A DNA stretch of 64,000 nucleotides from Streptomyces sp. NBC_00239 (GTDB taxonomy: Bacteria > Actinomycetota > Actinomycetes > Streptomycetales > Streptomycetaceae). A program made the translations under genes and the position numbers. The notes beneath the pieces are model-generated. The model searched no databases. It saw only the letters and a list, made by a program, of their open reading frames with translations, and had not been told where the DNA came from. Below, one piece after another: positions 17,153 through 25,820 of the stretch (the first letter of the stretch is position 1; each line of letters begins with the position of its first letter). The stretch covers positions 2,356,001-2,420,000 of the forward strand of contig NZ_CP108095.1 of assembly GCF_036194065.1 (NCBI RefSeq), read 5' to 3'.

Positions 17153-19201
17153 CTACTTGCCCGCGCGGTCCTTCGTGCGGGGGGTGTCCACCGGGCCGCG
17201 GCGCACCGCGCCCGGCGCGTTCCAGTCCTGGCGCTTCTTGGCCCGCTTCTTCGCGAGCTCGGAGGACTCCAGCTGGTACGGGACGGAGGTCACCATCACG
17301 CCGGGCGTGAAGAGCAGCCGGCCCTTGAGGCGCAGGGCGCTCTGGTTGTGGAGCAGGTGCTCGTACCAGCGTCCGACGACGTACTCCGGGATGTACACGC
17401 TGACCGCGTCGCGCGGGTTCTCGCTGCGCAGGCCCTTGACGTACTCGACGACCGGGCGGGTGATCTCGCGGTACGGGGAGTCGAGGATCTTGAGCGGTAC
17501 GTTGATGCCGCGCCGCTCCCACTCGTCGCGCAGGGCCTTGGTCTCGGCCGGGTCGACGCTGATGCTGAGCGCCTCCAGCCGGTCGGAGCGGGTCAGCTTG
17601 GCGAAGGCGAGGGCCCGCAGCGTCGGCTTGTGGACCTTGGAGACCAGGACGATCGAGTGGACGCGCGAGGGGCGCACGCTGTCGTCGCTGGGGCCCTCGG
17701 CGGCGGCGATCTCGGTGGCGACCCGGTCGTAGTGCTTCCGGATCGCGCTCATGGTGCCGTAGAAGATCACCATGCCGAGCAGGGCGACCCAGGCGCCGTG
17801 GGTGAACTTGGTGGCGAGGACGACGACCAGCACCAGGCCGGTGAAGAAGGCGCCGAAGGTGTTGATCGCGCGGGAACGGACCATGCGGCGGCGGGCCGCC
17901 GGGTCGTGCTCGGTGCGCAGGTGGCGGTTCCAGTGCCGGACCATGCCGATCTGGCTGAGCGTGAAGGACACGAACACGCCGACGATGTACAGCTGGATCA
18001 GCTTCGTCGAGTCGGCGTCGTAGATCCACACCAGCAGGATCGCGGCGCCCGCGAGGAGCACGATGCCGTTGGAGAAGGCGAGCCGGTCGCCGCGGGTGTG
18101 CAGCTGGCGGGGCAGGTAGCGGTCCTGCGCCAGGATCGAGCCGAGCAGCGGGAAGCCGTTGTACGCCGTGTTCGCCGCGAGGAAGAGGACGAGCGCGGTG
18201 GCGCTGGCCAGCACGACGAACAGGAAGCTGCCGTTGCCGAAGACGGCCTCGGCGACCTGCGAGATCACGGGGTTCTGTACGTAGTCGGCGCCGACGGGGG
18301 TGCCGTTGACGATGAGGTCCTCGGCGGGATTCTCGGCCATGCGCACGTTGGTGGCCATGGCCAGGCCGATGATGCCGCAGAACATCGTGACGGCGAGGGC
18401 GCCCATGAGGGCGAGGGTCGACGCGGCGTTCTTGCTCTTGGGCTTGCGGAAGGCGGGGACGCCGTTGCTGATCGCCTCGACGCCGGTGAGGGCGGCGCAG
18501 CCGGAGGAGAATGCCCGGAGCAGGAGGAAGATCAGCGCGAAGCCGGCGATGCCCTCGTGTTCGGGTTTGATCTCGAAATCGGCGGTGGGGGCCTTCATGG
18601 TCTCGTCGAGGACGATCCCCTGCCAGGCACCCCAGGCGATCATGATGAAGACGCCCACGACGAACACGTAGGTGGGAATCGCGAAGAGTTTTCCGGATTC
18701 CTTCACGCCGCGCAGATTCATCAGCGTCAGCAAAAGGATCATGACGACTGCCGAGAGCACCTTGTGTTCGACGACGAAGTCCACCGCGGAGCCGAGATTC
18801 TCGACTCCGGAGGAGATCGAGACGGCCACGGTGAGGACGTAGTCGACGAGCAGGGCGCTGGCCACGGTCAGGCCGGCCTTGGGGCCGAGGTTGGTGTTGG
18901 CCACCTCGTAGTCGCCGCCGCCGCTGGGGTAGGCATGCACGTTCTGCCGGTACGAGGCCACCACCGTGAACATCAGCACGACGACCGCGAGCGCGATCCA
19001 GGGGCTGAAGTGGTAGGCCGATACGCCCGCGATGGAGAGGACGAGGAGCACCTCTCCGGGGGCATACGCCACGGAGGACAGCGGGTCGGACGCGAAGACG
19101 GGGAGGGCGATCCGCTTCGGGAGGAGAGTTTCTCCCAGGCGGTCGCTGCGTAGCGCCCGGCCGATGAGGATCCGTTTGGGCACGTCGGTCAGTTTGGACA
19201 C
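17153..19201 (-). CDS. APC-superfamily KimA-type potassium permease
   Basis: This 682-residue membrane protein has about twelve hydrophobic segments in residues 30-480, then a cytoplasmic tail of about 190 residues. The motif F-A-S-D-P-L-S-S-V-A-Y-A-P-G-E at the first helix and Y-P-S-G-G-G-D-Y-E are typical of the KimA/YdaO branch, which imports K+ by proton symport in Bacillus. In this sequence it is divergent from two TrkA-type genes, which fits a K+ role. I chose GTG 19201. No Shine-Dalgarno precedes it, but TACCAT sits about 9 nt upstream with TTGGTC 19 bp before that, suggesting a leaderless transcript. An alternative GTG lies at 19246. Confidence 0.85.
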   Translation of the reverse strand: MSKLTDVPKRILIGRALRSDRLGETLLPKRIALPVFASDPLSSVAYAPGEVLLVLSIAGVSAYHFSPWIALAVVVLMFTVVASYRQNVHAYPSGGGDYEVANTNLGPKAGLTVASALLVDYVLTVAVSISSGVENLGSAVDFVVEHKVLSAVVMILLLTLMNLRGVKESGKLFAIPTYVFVVGVFIMIAWGAWQGIVLDETMKAPTADFEIKPEHEGIAGFALIFLLLRAFSSGCAALTGVEAISNGVPAFRKPKSKNAASTLALMGALAVTMFCGIIGLAMATNVRMAENPAEDLIVNGTPVGADYVQNPVISQVAEAVFGNGSFLFVVLASATALVLFLAANTAYNGFPLLGSILAQDRYLPRQLHTRGDRLAFSNGIVLLAGAAILLVWIYDADSTKLIQLYIVGVFVSFTLSQIGMVRHWNRHLRTEHDPAARRRMVRSRAINTFGAFFTGLVLVVVLATKFTHGAWVALLGMVIFYGTMSAIRKHYDRVATEIAAAEGPSDDSVRPSRVHSIVLVSKVHKPTLRALAFAKLTRSDRLEALSISVDPAETKALRDEWERRGINVPLKILDSPYREITRPVVEYVKGLRSENPRDAVSVYIPEYVVGRWYEHLLHNQSALRLKGRLLFTPGVMVTSVPYQLESSELAKKRAKKRQDWNAPGAVRRGPVDTPRTKDRAGK

Positions 19202-19399
19202 GGAGAGGATGGTAAGCGTTCGAAAAGATCCCTGACCAACCACCACCCCCTGGCCCGGTCCAATTGCGCACCGGCGCGCCGTAAGAGGTCACACTGGTGA
19301 CCGCCCGTGTGTAGCTTGGGCCATGGTCTGAGACCCTGAGGCCTGGGCACCACAAGAGCGCCCCGAGGGTCTGAACTATTGACAGCCGGAAGGACGGCC
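19202..19399. promoter_or_regulatory. Divergent promoter region between the K+ permease and the TrkA pair
   Basis: These 198 bp separate two divergently transcribed potassium-related units. On the minus strand TTGGTC-N19-TACCAT ends about 9 nt from the permease GTG. I looked for a ydaO-type c-di-AMP riboswitch here because KimA genes often carry one, and saw none. Confidence 0.5.
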
Positions 19400-20068
19400 G
19401 TGCACATCGTCATTATGGGCTGCGGAAGAGTGGGTTCCGCTCTCGCGCAGACCTTGGAGCAGCAGGGGCATACGGTCGCGGTCGTCGACCAGGACCCCAC
19501 CGCGTTCCGCCGGCTGGGATCGGGCTTCGGCGGCCGCCGCGTCACCGGCGTCGGCTTCGACCAGGACACCCTGCGGGAGGCCGGGATCGAGGAGGCGGGA
19601 GCCTTCGCCGCGGTCAGCAGTGGTGACAATTCCAACATCATCGCCGCCCGGGTGGCCCGCGAGATGTTCGGTGTGGAGAACGTGGCCGCACGGATCTACG
19701 ACCCCAAGCGCGCCGAGGTCTACCAGCGGCTCGGCATCCCCACGGTGGCCACCGTGCGCTGGACCGCCGACCAGATGCTGCGCCGGCTGCTGCCCTCCGG
19801 CGCGGAGCCCCTGTGGCGCGACCCGAGCGGTGGCGTACAGCTCGCCGAGGTGCACACCTCCCCCGCCTGGATCGGCCACAAGGTCAGCAAGCTCCAGGAG
19901 GAGACCGGGGTCCGCGTCGCCTTCCTCACCCGGCTGGGCGAGGCCATGCTCCCGACCTCGCAGACCGTGCTGCAGGAGGGTGACCTCGTCCACGTGATGA
20001 TGCGCACGGACGAGATCGAGAAGGTCGAGGCGGCGTTCGCCGACGGGCCCGAGGAGGCACACGCATGA
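19400..20068 (+). CDS. TrkA-family potassium regulatory protein (CeoB-like)
   Basis: This 222-residue cytoplasmic protein has an N-terminal RCK/TrkA-N Rossmann domain with the nucleotide loop G-C-G-R-V-G-S-A-L and an acidic D-x-D at the end of beta-2. A TrkA-C domain follows from about residue 140. Such proteins bind NAD(H)/ATP or c-di-AMP and gate membrane K+ transporters. The GTG start at 19400 follows GGAAGGACG. The stop overlaps the next start (ATGA), so the two TrkA paralogues are co-translated and probably form one complex, as in actinobacterial ceoB-ceoC pairs. The channel partner is not obvious; the divergent KimA-type permease is a candidate. Confidence 0.9.
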   Translation: MHIVIMGCGRVGSALAQTLEQQGHTVAVVDQDPTAFRRLGSGFGGRRVTGVGFDQDTLREAGIEEAGAFAAVSSGDNSNIIAARVAREMFGVENVAARIYDPKRAEVYQRLGIPTVATVRWTADQMLRRLLPSGAEPLWRDPSGGVQLAEVHTSPAWIGHKVSKLQEETGVRVAFLTRLGEAMLPTSQTVLQEGDLVHVMMRTDEIEKVEAAFADGPEEAHA

Positions 20069-20733
20069 GGGTCGCGATCGCCGGGGCCGGCGCCGTGGGC
20101 CGCTCCATCGCGGGCGAGCTGCTGGAGAACGGCCACGAGGTGCTCCTCGTGGACAAGGCCCCCACCGCCATCTCCGTGGAGCGGGTGCCGCAGGCCGAGT
20201 GGCTGCTGGCGGACGCCTGCGAGATCACCTCGCTGGACGAGGCGGCGCTCCAGCGCTGCAACGTGGTCATCGCCGCCACCGGTGACGACAAGGTCAACCT
20301 GGTCGTCTCGCTGCTGGCCAAGACCGAGTACGGGGTGCCCCGCGTGGTGGCCCGCGTGAACAACCCGAAGAACGAGTGGCTCTTCAACGAGTCCTGGGGT
20401 GTCGACGTCGCCGTCTCAACGCCGCGCCTGATGTCGGCGCTGGTCGAGGAGGCCGTCAGCGTCGGCGACCTGGTGCGCCTGCTGCGCTTCAGCCACGGCG
20501 ACGCGAACCTCGTCGAGCTGACCCTGCCGCCGGAGTCCCCGATGGCCGGCGTGCAGATCAGCGACGTGGCCTGGCCCGAGGACACCTCGCTGGTCACCAT
20601 CATCCGCGGCAACCGGGTGCTCACCCCGCACCCGGAGGAGACCCTGGAGGCGGGCGACGAGCTGCTGTTCGTGGCCGCCCAGGCCCGCGAGGAGCAGCTC
20701 GAAGAGCTCCTCAACGCCCGTCGCGACGGCTGA
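20065..20733 (+). CDS. TrkA-family potassium regulatory protein (CeoC-like)
   Basis: This 222-residue paralogue of the preceding protein has the nucleotide loop G-A-G-A-V-G-R-S-I followed by a TrkA-N core, then a TrkA-C domain (roughly 140-220) with E-S-P-M-A-G near its start. It overlaps the upstream gene by four bases. It is followed 30 bp later by a strong hairpin that ends the operon. Two single-RCK genes in tandem replace the double-RCK TrkA of enterobacteria. Confidence 0.9.
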   Translation: MRVAIAGAGAVGRSIAGELLENGHEVLLVDKAPTAISVERVPQAEWLLADACEITSLDEAALQRCNVVIAATGDDKVNLVVSLLAKTEYGVPRVVARVNNPKNEWLFNESWGVDVAVSTPRLMSALVEEAVSVGDLVRLLRFSHGDANLVELTLPPESPMAGVQISDVAWPEDTSLVTIIRGNRVLTPHPEETLEAGDELLFVAAQAREEQLEELLNARRDG

Positions 20734-20765
20734 CCCGCCCGGGCACGCGTCGCGCACGTACGTCA

Positions 20766-20799
20766 AAGGGCCCCGCAACCTTAGGGTTGCGGGGCCCTT
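20766..20799. terminator. Bidirectional hairpin terminator
   Basis: The 15-bp perfect stem AAGGGCCCCGCAACC and its complement surround a TTAG loop. It lies between the converging trkA-type operon (ends 20733) and the DUF3159 gene (ends 20866). A-rich and T-rich ends flank the stem, so it can work in both directions. Confidence 0.9.
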
Positions 20800-20865
20800 C
20801 CACGTGCCTGCGCCCCGTACCGAGTAACGAAGACCGACCTGCGCCCCGTACCGGCCAACGGAGAC

Positions 20866-21666
20866 CTACGCCTCGCGGGTCCTCGCCTTGCGCTCCTTCT
20901 CGGCCTGCTCCTCGGCCTCCCACTCGGCGATCACGTCGATCGGCGGCGGCGCCTTGGCCAGGAACACCCAGGTGAAGTAGACCGCGAGCACCATCGGCGG
21001 CAGCTTGAGCGCGACCAGCAGCCAGCCGAGCTGCGTCTCGTCGCCCCAGAAGTACAGCGGGAAGAGGATCGCGTACTTGGCGAGGAAGATCAGGCCCCAG
21101 GCCAGGCTGGCCTTGGTGTACGCCTTCTTGCGCCCCGGGTTGCGGGTGCGCCAGGACAGGTTCTCCCGGAACACCGGCCCCAGCACCACGCCCAGCAGCG
21201 GGAAACCCACCAGCGCGGACAGCGTGAAGGCCACGCCCAGGCCGGCCCCGTAGATCATGCCGGGCAGGTAGAAGCCCTTGGCCGATCCCGTGAACAGCGC
21301 GAACGCGATGCCCACACCGACGCCGAAGACGCCGCTGAAGGCGTGCTTGACGGTGTCCTTGCGCAGCAGCCGCACGGCCACCAGCGCCACCGCCACGCCG
21401 CCCGCCGCGATGGCGGACATCCGCACGTCCTTGTTGAACGTGTAGATCATGACGAAGAGCAGGCCGGGGAGCATCGTCTCCACGGTGCCCCGGATGCCGC
21501 CGAAGGCGTCGAAGAGCGCGGCCTGCGTGACGGCCTTCACGTCCTGCGGGCTCTGCCCGGTCGGGCCGCCCGCGACCTGGTCGCCGGATGCTGGGGCCGC
21601 GTCGGCGGCCTGCCCCGCGGGCTGCCCCGAAGGCTGTCCCGCGGTCGGTTTGTCGAGTGACGTCAC
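20866..21666 (-). CDS. DUF3159 family membrane protein
   Basis: This 266-residue protein has a hydrophilic Gly/Gln/Ala/Pro-rich N-terminus of about 45 residues, then about six membrane helices, ending in a charged tail (E-A-E-E-Q-A-E-K-E-R-K). The family is conserved in actinobacteria with unknown function. The GTG start at 21666 is three bases after the stop of the upstream OB-fold gene, with GGAG about 10 nt upstream, so the genes are coupled. The position between trkA-type genes and kdpDE hints at membrane or ion physiology, but nothing in the sequence proves it. Confidence 0.85.
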   Translation of the reverse strand: MTSLDKPTAGQPSGQPAGQAADAAPASGDQVAGGPTGQSPQDVKAVTQAALFDAFGGIRGTVETMLPGLLFVMIYTFNKDVRMSAIAAGGVAVALVAVRLLRKDTVKHAFSGVFGVGVGIAFALFTGSAKGFYLPGMIYGAGLGVAFTLSALVGFPLLGVVLGPVFRENLSWRTRNPGRKKAYTKASLAWGLIFLAKYAILFPLYFWGDETQLGWLLVALKLPPMVLAVYFTWVFLAKAPPPIDVIAEWEAEEQAEKERKARTREA

Positions 21667-21669
21667 CGG

Positions 21670-22089
21670 CTAGTGCTCCTGTCCGAGCGGTCGGAGTTCG
21701 TACTTCGGATTGAAGAGGACCCGGCGTCCGTGGCTCATGGCGATCCGGCCGGACGCGATCATCTTGCGGCCCGGCTCGATGCCCACGATCGAACGGCGGC
21801 CGAGCCAGACCACGTCGAGAGCGGCCGACCCGTCGAAGAGCTCGGCCTCCAGAGCGGGCACGCCGGCCCGCGGGCGCAGGGTCACCGTACGCAGGGTTCC
21901 GGTGACCTTGACTATCTGGCGGTCGTGGCAGTCGCAGATGCGGGTGCACCCCGCGGCCTCTGCGTCCTCCTGCAGCTCCGCGGAGTGCAGCTCTTCCTGC
22001 GAGGTCGACAGGCGTTCGATCATCCGGCGGAACCGGCCGCCCTGCTTCGCCGGCTTCACGGGCTTCTCGGAACGAGGTACAGCACTCAT
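21670..22089 (-). CDS. OB-fold nucleic-acid-binding domain protein
   Basis: This 139-residue protein has a basic N-terminus, an acidic helix around 25-45, two or three Cys in a C-T-R-I-C-D-C-H segment, then a compact OB-fold (about 58-132) with V-x-G-T-L-R-x-V and V-V-W-L-G-R-R. Similar small OB-fold proteins occur throughout Streptomyces with unknown substrate. It is coupled with the DUF3159 gene downstream and follows kdpE by about 130 bp on the same strand. Confidence 0.8.
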   Translation of the reverse strand: MSAVPRSEKPVKPAKQGGRFRRMIERLSTSQEELHSAELQEDAEAAGCTRICDCHDRQIVKVTGTLRTVTLRPRAGVPALEAELFDGSAALDVVWLGRRSIVGIEPGRKMIASGRIAMSHGRRVLFNPKYELRPLGQEH

Positions 22090-22222
22090 ACAGGAAGCCT
22101 ACCGGCGCGGCGGCCTCCGCTCGCAGCGGTATGGCCCACCTCTCCGGCCCGCCTGCCGGACCGGCGTCCCGCCCGCCCCTCCCGGGTCCGCTCTCGAAGC
22201 GGTGTCGCCTCTCGAAGCGGTG

Positions 22223-22915
22223 TCACTTCGACTTCTCGAAGCGGTATCCCATGCCCGGCTCGGTGATGAAGTGCCGGGGGTGCGAGGGGTCCGCCTCCAG
22301 CTTGCGGCGCAGCTGTGCCATGTAGACCCTCAGGTAGTTCGTCTCGGTGCCGTAGGAGGGCCCCCAGACCTCCTGGAGCAGCTGCTTCTGGCTGACGAGC
22401 TTCCCGGTGTTGCGCACGAGCACCTCCAGGAGGTGCCACTCGGTGGGGGTGAGCCGTACGTCGCGGCCGTCGCGGACGGCCTTCTTGGCGGCCAGGTCCA
22501 CGGTGAAGCCCTCGGTCTCGACGAGCACCTCCTCCCCGCCGGCGCCGGCGGTGGGCTCGGCCCGGCGCACCGCGGCCCGCAGCCGGGCCAGCAGCTCGTC
22601 CATGCCGAAAGGTTTCGTCACGTAGTCGTCCGCGCCCGCGTCGAGGGCCTCCACCTTCTCGTCGGAGCTGTGCCGGGCCGACAGCACGAGGATCGGGACC
22701 CTGGTCCAGCCGCGCAGCCCCTTGATCACCTCGACGCCGTCCATGTCGGGCAGGCCGAGGTCGAGCACGACCACGTCCGGGTGGCGGGCCGCGGCCAGCT
22801 CCAGGGCGGCGGCTCCGTCGGACGCGGCGTCGACCTCGTACTTGCGCGCCTTCAGGTTGATCACGAGGGCGCGCACGATCTGCGGCTCGTCTTCCACCAC
22901 GAGCACCCGGGTCAT
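22223..22915 (-). CDS. kdpE: KdpE-type response regulator
   Basis: This 230-residue OmpR-family regulator has a receiver domain (1-115) with the acidic pair E-D, phospho-acceptor D52 and the conserved Lys in T-K-P-F. The C-terminal winged helix (about 130-228) ends in G-M-G-Y-R-F. ATG 22915 overlaps the kdpD stop (ATGA), the standard kdpDE arrangement. KdpE normally activates the kdpFABC K+ pump genes at low potassium. Those genes are not in the window, so the target promoter is elsewhere or is one of the other K+ genes nearby. Confidence 0.93.
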   Translation of the reverse strand: MTRVLVVEDEPQIVRALVINLKARKYEVDAASDGAAALELAAARHPDVVVLDLGLPDMDGVEVIKGLRGWTRVPILVLSARHSSDEKVEALDAGADDYVTKPFGMDELLARLRAAVRRAEPTAGAGGEEVLVETEGFTVDLAAKKAVRDGRDVRLTPTEWHLLEVLVRNTGKLVSQKQLLQEVWGPSYGTETNYLRVYMAQLRRKLEADPSHPRHFITEPGMGYRFEKSK

Positions 22916-25521
22916 TGGGGTCCTGCCTTCTGTCGCATCGGTTCGACGGTGTCGTACGGGTATGGAGCGCTCTCGGCGGGTCCGGCGGCCGGCGCGGGGG
23001 CGGGGTCGCGGACCGCGGCGCCCGCCCGCAGGGTCAGGACCATGGTCAGCCCGCCCCCCGGAGTGTCCTCGGCCGTCAGAGTGCCCCCCACGGCCTCGGT
23101 GAAGCCCCGGGCGACCGCGAGGCCGAGACCGACGCCCGCCCCGCGCGGGGCGTCGCCGTGCCGCTGGAACGGTTCGAAGATCCGGTCCTTGGCCTCGTCG
23201 GGCACGCCGGGCCCGCGGTCCACCACCCGTACCTCGACCAGGTCGCCGAGCGCGCTGGCCGCCACCAGCACGGCCGTCCCGTCCGGGCTGTACTTGACGG
23301 CGTTCTCCACGATGTTCGCGACGGCGCGTTCCAGCAGCCCGGGGTCGACGGCGACCATCGGCAGGCTCTCGGGGATGTCCAGGTCCACGCTGCCCTCGGG
23401 TACGCCGCCCAGCGCCATCGGCACCACCTCGTCGAGGTCGATCTCGCGGATCAGCGGGGTGACGGTGCCGGTGTGCAGCCTCGACATGTCGAGGAGGTTG
23501 CCCACGAGGTGGTCGAGGCGGTCGGCGCCGGCCTCGATGCCTTCGAGCAGCTCGGCGCGGTCCTCCTCGGACCACTCCACGTCCTCGGAGCGCAGCGAGG
23601 ACACGGCTGCCTTGATCGCGGCGAGCGGGGTGCGCAGGTCGTGGCTGACGGCGGCGAGCAGCGCGGTACGGATCCGGTTGCCCTCGGCGAGCGCGCGGGC
23701 CTCCTCGGCCTCTCCCACCAGCCGCTGCCGGTCGAGGACCACGGCGGCCTGGGCCGCGAAGGCGCCGAGCACCCGCCGGTCCTCGGCCGGCAGCACCCGG
23801 CCGGACAGGGCGAGCGCCACGGTGTCGCCGACGGGCAGGTCCACGTCGGCGTCCTCGGGCCGGGCGGCGGGTGCGGGTCCCACGCCGGCCGCGCGGGTCC
23901 AGGGGTCCAGCTCGCCGGCGCGCTCCAGCAGGGCCACGGACTCCATCGCGAAGGTCTCCCGGACCCGCTCCAGGAGGGCGACGAGCGAGTCCTCCCCGCG
24001 CAGCACGCTGCCCGCGAGGACGGAGAGGATCTCGGATTCGGCGCGCAGCCGGGCCGCCTGGTGGGTGCGCCGGGCCGCCAGGTCGACGACCGAGGCCACC
24101 GAGACGGCCACCGCGAAGAACACGGTGAGGGCGATGATGTTCTTCGGGTCGGAGATGGTGAGCCGGTGCACCGGCGGGGCGAAGTAGTAGTTCAGCAGCA
24201 GGGAGCCGAACGCCACCGAGGCGAGGGCCGGCAGCAGCCCGCCGAGCAGGGCCGCCGCGACGGTCAGCGCCAGGAACAGCAGCATGTCGTTGGCGAGGCC
24301 CAGGTCGGCGTCGACGTGCGTGAGCAGCAGGGCGAGCAGGACGGGGAAGACCACGCCGACCACCCAGCCGGCGATGATGCGGGGCATGCCGAGCCGGGCC
24401 GCGCCGCCGGGTGCGACGGGCAGCGCGCGGCGGCCCTTGGCGACGGCGTCGTGGGTGACCAGGTGGACGTCGAGGTCGGGTCCCGAGTCGCGGGCCACGG
24501 TGGCGCTGACGCCGGGGCCCAGGACGTACTGCCAGGGCTTGCGGCGGCTGACCCCGAGGACGATCTGGGTGGCGTTGGCGCCGCGGGCGAAGTCGAGGAG
24601 CGCGTGCGGGACGTCGTCGCCTATGACGTGGTGGAAGGTGCCGCCGAGGTCTTCGACCAGGGTGCGCTGGAGGGCGAGCTCCTTGGGCGAGGCCGCGGTC
24701 AGTCCGTCACTGCGGGCGATGTAGACGGCGAGGACCTCGCCGCCGGCGCCCTTCTCGGCGAGGCGGGCGGCGCGCCGGATGAGCGTACGTCCCTCGGGTC
24801 CGCCGGTGAGGCCGACGACGATGCGTTCGCGGGCCTGCCAGGTGGAGCGGATGTCGTGCTCGCCGCGGTACTGGCGCAGGTACTCGTCGGTGCGGTCGGC
24901 GACCCACAGCAGGGCGAGTTCGCGCAGCGCGGTCAGGTTGCCGGGGCGGAAGTAGTTCGACAGGGCCGCGTCCACCTTGTCGGGGCGGTAGACGTTGCCG
25001 TGCGCCATCCGCCGCCGCAGGGCCTGCGGGGACATGTCGACCAGCTCGATCTGGTCCGCGCGCCGCACGACCTCGTCGGGGACGGTCTCCCGCTGCCGCA
25101 CCCCGGTGATCGACTCGACGACGTCGCCGAGCGATTCGAGGTGCTGGATGTTGACGGTCGTGACGACGTCGATGCCGGCCCGGAGCAGTTCCTCCACGTC
25201 CTGCCAGCGCTTGGCGTTGCGCGAGCCGGGCACGTTGGTGTGGGCGAGTTCGTCCACGAGGGCGACGGCGGGCCGCCGACGGAGCACGGCGTCCATGTCC
25301 ATCTCGGTGAACGCGGCCCCCCGGTACTCCAGCTCGCGCCGCGGTACGAGCTCCAGGCCGTGCAGCATCACCTCGGTGCGCGGCCGGCCGTGGTGCTCGA
25401 CGAAGCCGACGACGCAGTCCGTGCCCCGCTCGGTCCGCCGGTGTGCCTCGGAGAGCATGGCGTAGGTCTTGCCGACGCCCGGTGCCGCGCCGAGGTAGAT
25501 CCGAAGTCTTCCGCGTGCCAT
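22912..25521 (-). CDS. kdpD: KdpD-type sensor histidine kinase
   Basis: This 869-residue protein has the N-terminal KdpD domain with Walker A G-A-A-P-G-V-G-K-T (11-19) and D-E-L-A-H-T-N-V-P-G. A universal-stress-type domain covers about 230-370, and a four-helix DUF4118 membrane block lies around 390-500. A GAF-like region follows, then the dimerisation helix with phospho-acceptor H626 in S-H-D-L-R-T-P and a C-terminal ATPase domain. All parts are intact. It senses low K+ or turgor. I took ATG 25521 because M-A-R-G-R-L-R-I-Y-L begins the conserved domain; its GAGGA is rather close, and a GTG 18 bp upstream is possible. Confidence 0.93.
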   Translation of the reverse strand: MARGRLRIYLGAAPGVGKTYAMLSEAHRRTERGTDCVVGFVEHHGRPRTEVMLHGLELVPRRELEYRGAAFTEMDMDAVLRRRPAVALVDELAHTNVPGSRNAKRWQDVEELLRAGIDVVTTVNIQHLESLGDVVESITGVRQRETVPDEVVRRADQIELVDMSPQALRRRMAHGNVYRPDKVDAALSNYFRPGNLTALRELALLWVADRTDEYLRQYRGEHDIRSTWQARERIVVGLTGGPEGRTLIRRAARLAEKGAGGEVLAVYIARSDGLTAASPKELALQRTLVEDLGGTFHHVIGDDVPHALLDFARGANATQIVLGVSRRKPWQYVLGPGVSATVARDSGPDLDVHLVTHDAVAKGRRALPVAPGGAARLGMPRIIAGWVVGVVFPVLLALLLTHVDADLGLANDMLLFLALTVAAALLGGLLPALASVAFGSLLLNYYFAPPVHRLTISDPKNIIALTVFFAVAVSVASVVDLAARRTHQAARLRAESEILSVLAGSVLRGEDSLVALLERVRETFAMESVALLERAGELDPWTRAAGVGPAPAARPEDADVDLPVGDTVALALSGRVLPAEDRRVLGAFAAQAAVVLDRQRLVGEAEEARALAEGNRIRTALLAAVSHDLRTPLAAIKAAVSSLRSEDVEWSEEDRAELLEGIEAGADRLDHLVGNLLDMSRLHTGTVTPLIREIDLDEVVPMALGGVPEGSVDLDIPESLPMVAVDPGLLERAVANIVENAVKYSPDGTAVLVAASALGDLVEVRVVDRGPGVPDEAKDRIFEPFQRHGDAPRGAGVGLGLAVARGFTEAVGGTLTAEDTPGGGLTMVLTLRAGAAVRDPAPAPAAGPAESAPYPYDTVEPMRQKAGPQ

Positions 25522-25820
25522 GTCCTCATTGTCTGTCACGTCCCGTCTGCCCATCCTCGGGGGACCACCCCTTGACCAGGACGTTCGCGTCCTCCGGGAC
25601 CTCCGGGCACTCCAGGAAACCCTGCGTTCCCGGCCGTCCCCACCTCCCTTGACGCTCTCCATACGCCCCGGGCCGCGCCCTTGACGCTTTCCTGACAGGT
25701 GCCGGGCGGAACACGTGACCACCTGCGGGAACGCCGACGGGCCGCACTCCCTCCAAGGGAGTACGGCCCGTCGGTCGCATCTGCTTCGTCGGCCGCGCGT
25801 ACGGCCCGGCCCGCTGAGTG
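25522..25820. promoter_or_regulatory. 299-bp kdpDE promoter region with two direct repeats
   Basis: This lies between the DUF3710 gene and kdpD, both on the minus strand. It holds a terminator (25734-25774) and two direct copies of CCCTTGACGCT(C/T)TCC at 25646-25660 and 25678-25692. Their spacing is 32 bp, three helical turns, suggesting a tandem binding site for a response regulator such as KdpE. Confidence 0.5.
25734..25774. terminator. Hairpin terminator of the DUF3710 operon
   Basis: Outer arms CCGACGGGCCG and its complement (11 bp) extend through a one-base mismatch into ACTCCCT/AGGGAGT (7 bp), with a CCA loop. It is located 47-87 bp past the DUF3710 stop. Confidence 0.85.

Noticed and set aside
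19202..19399. ydaO-type riboswitch before the KimA-type permease
   Set aside because: None of the conserved strands (GGGGTGAATC, CCGAACCCGTCAGC) was found on either strand.
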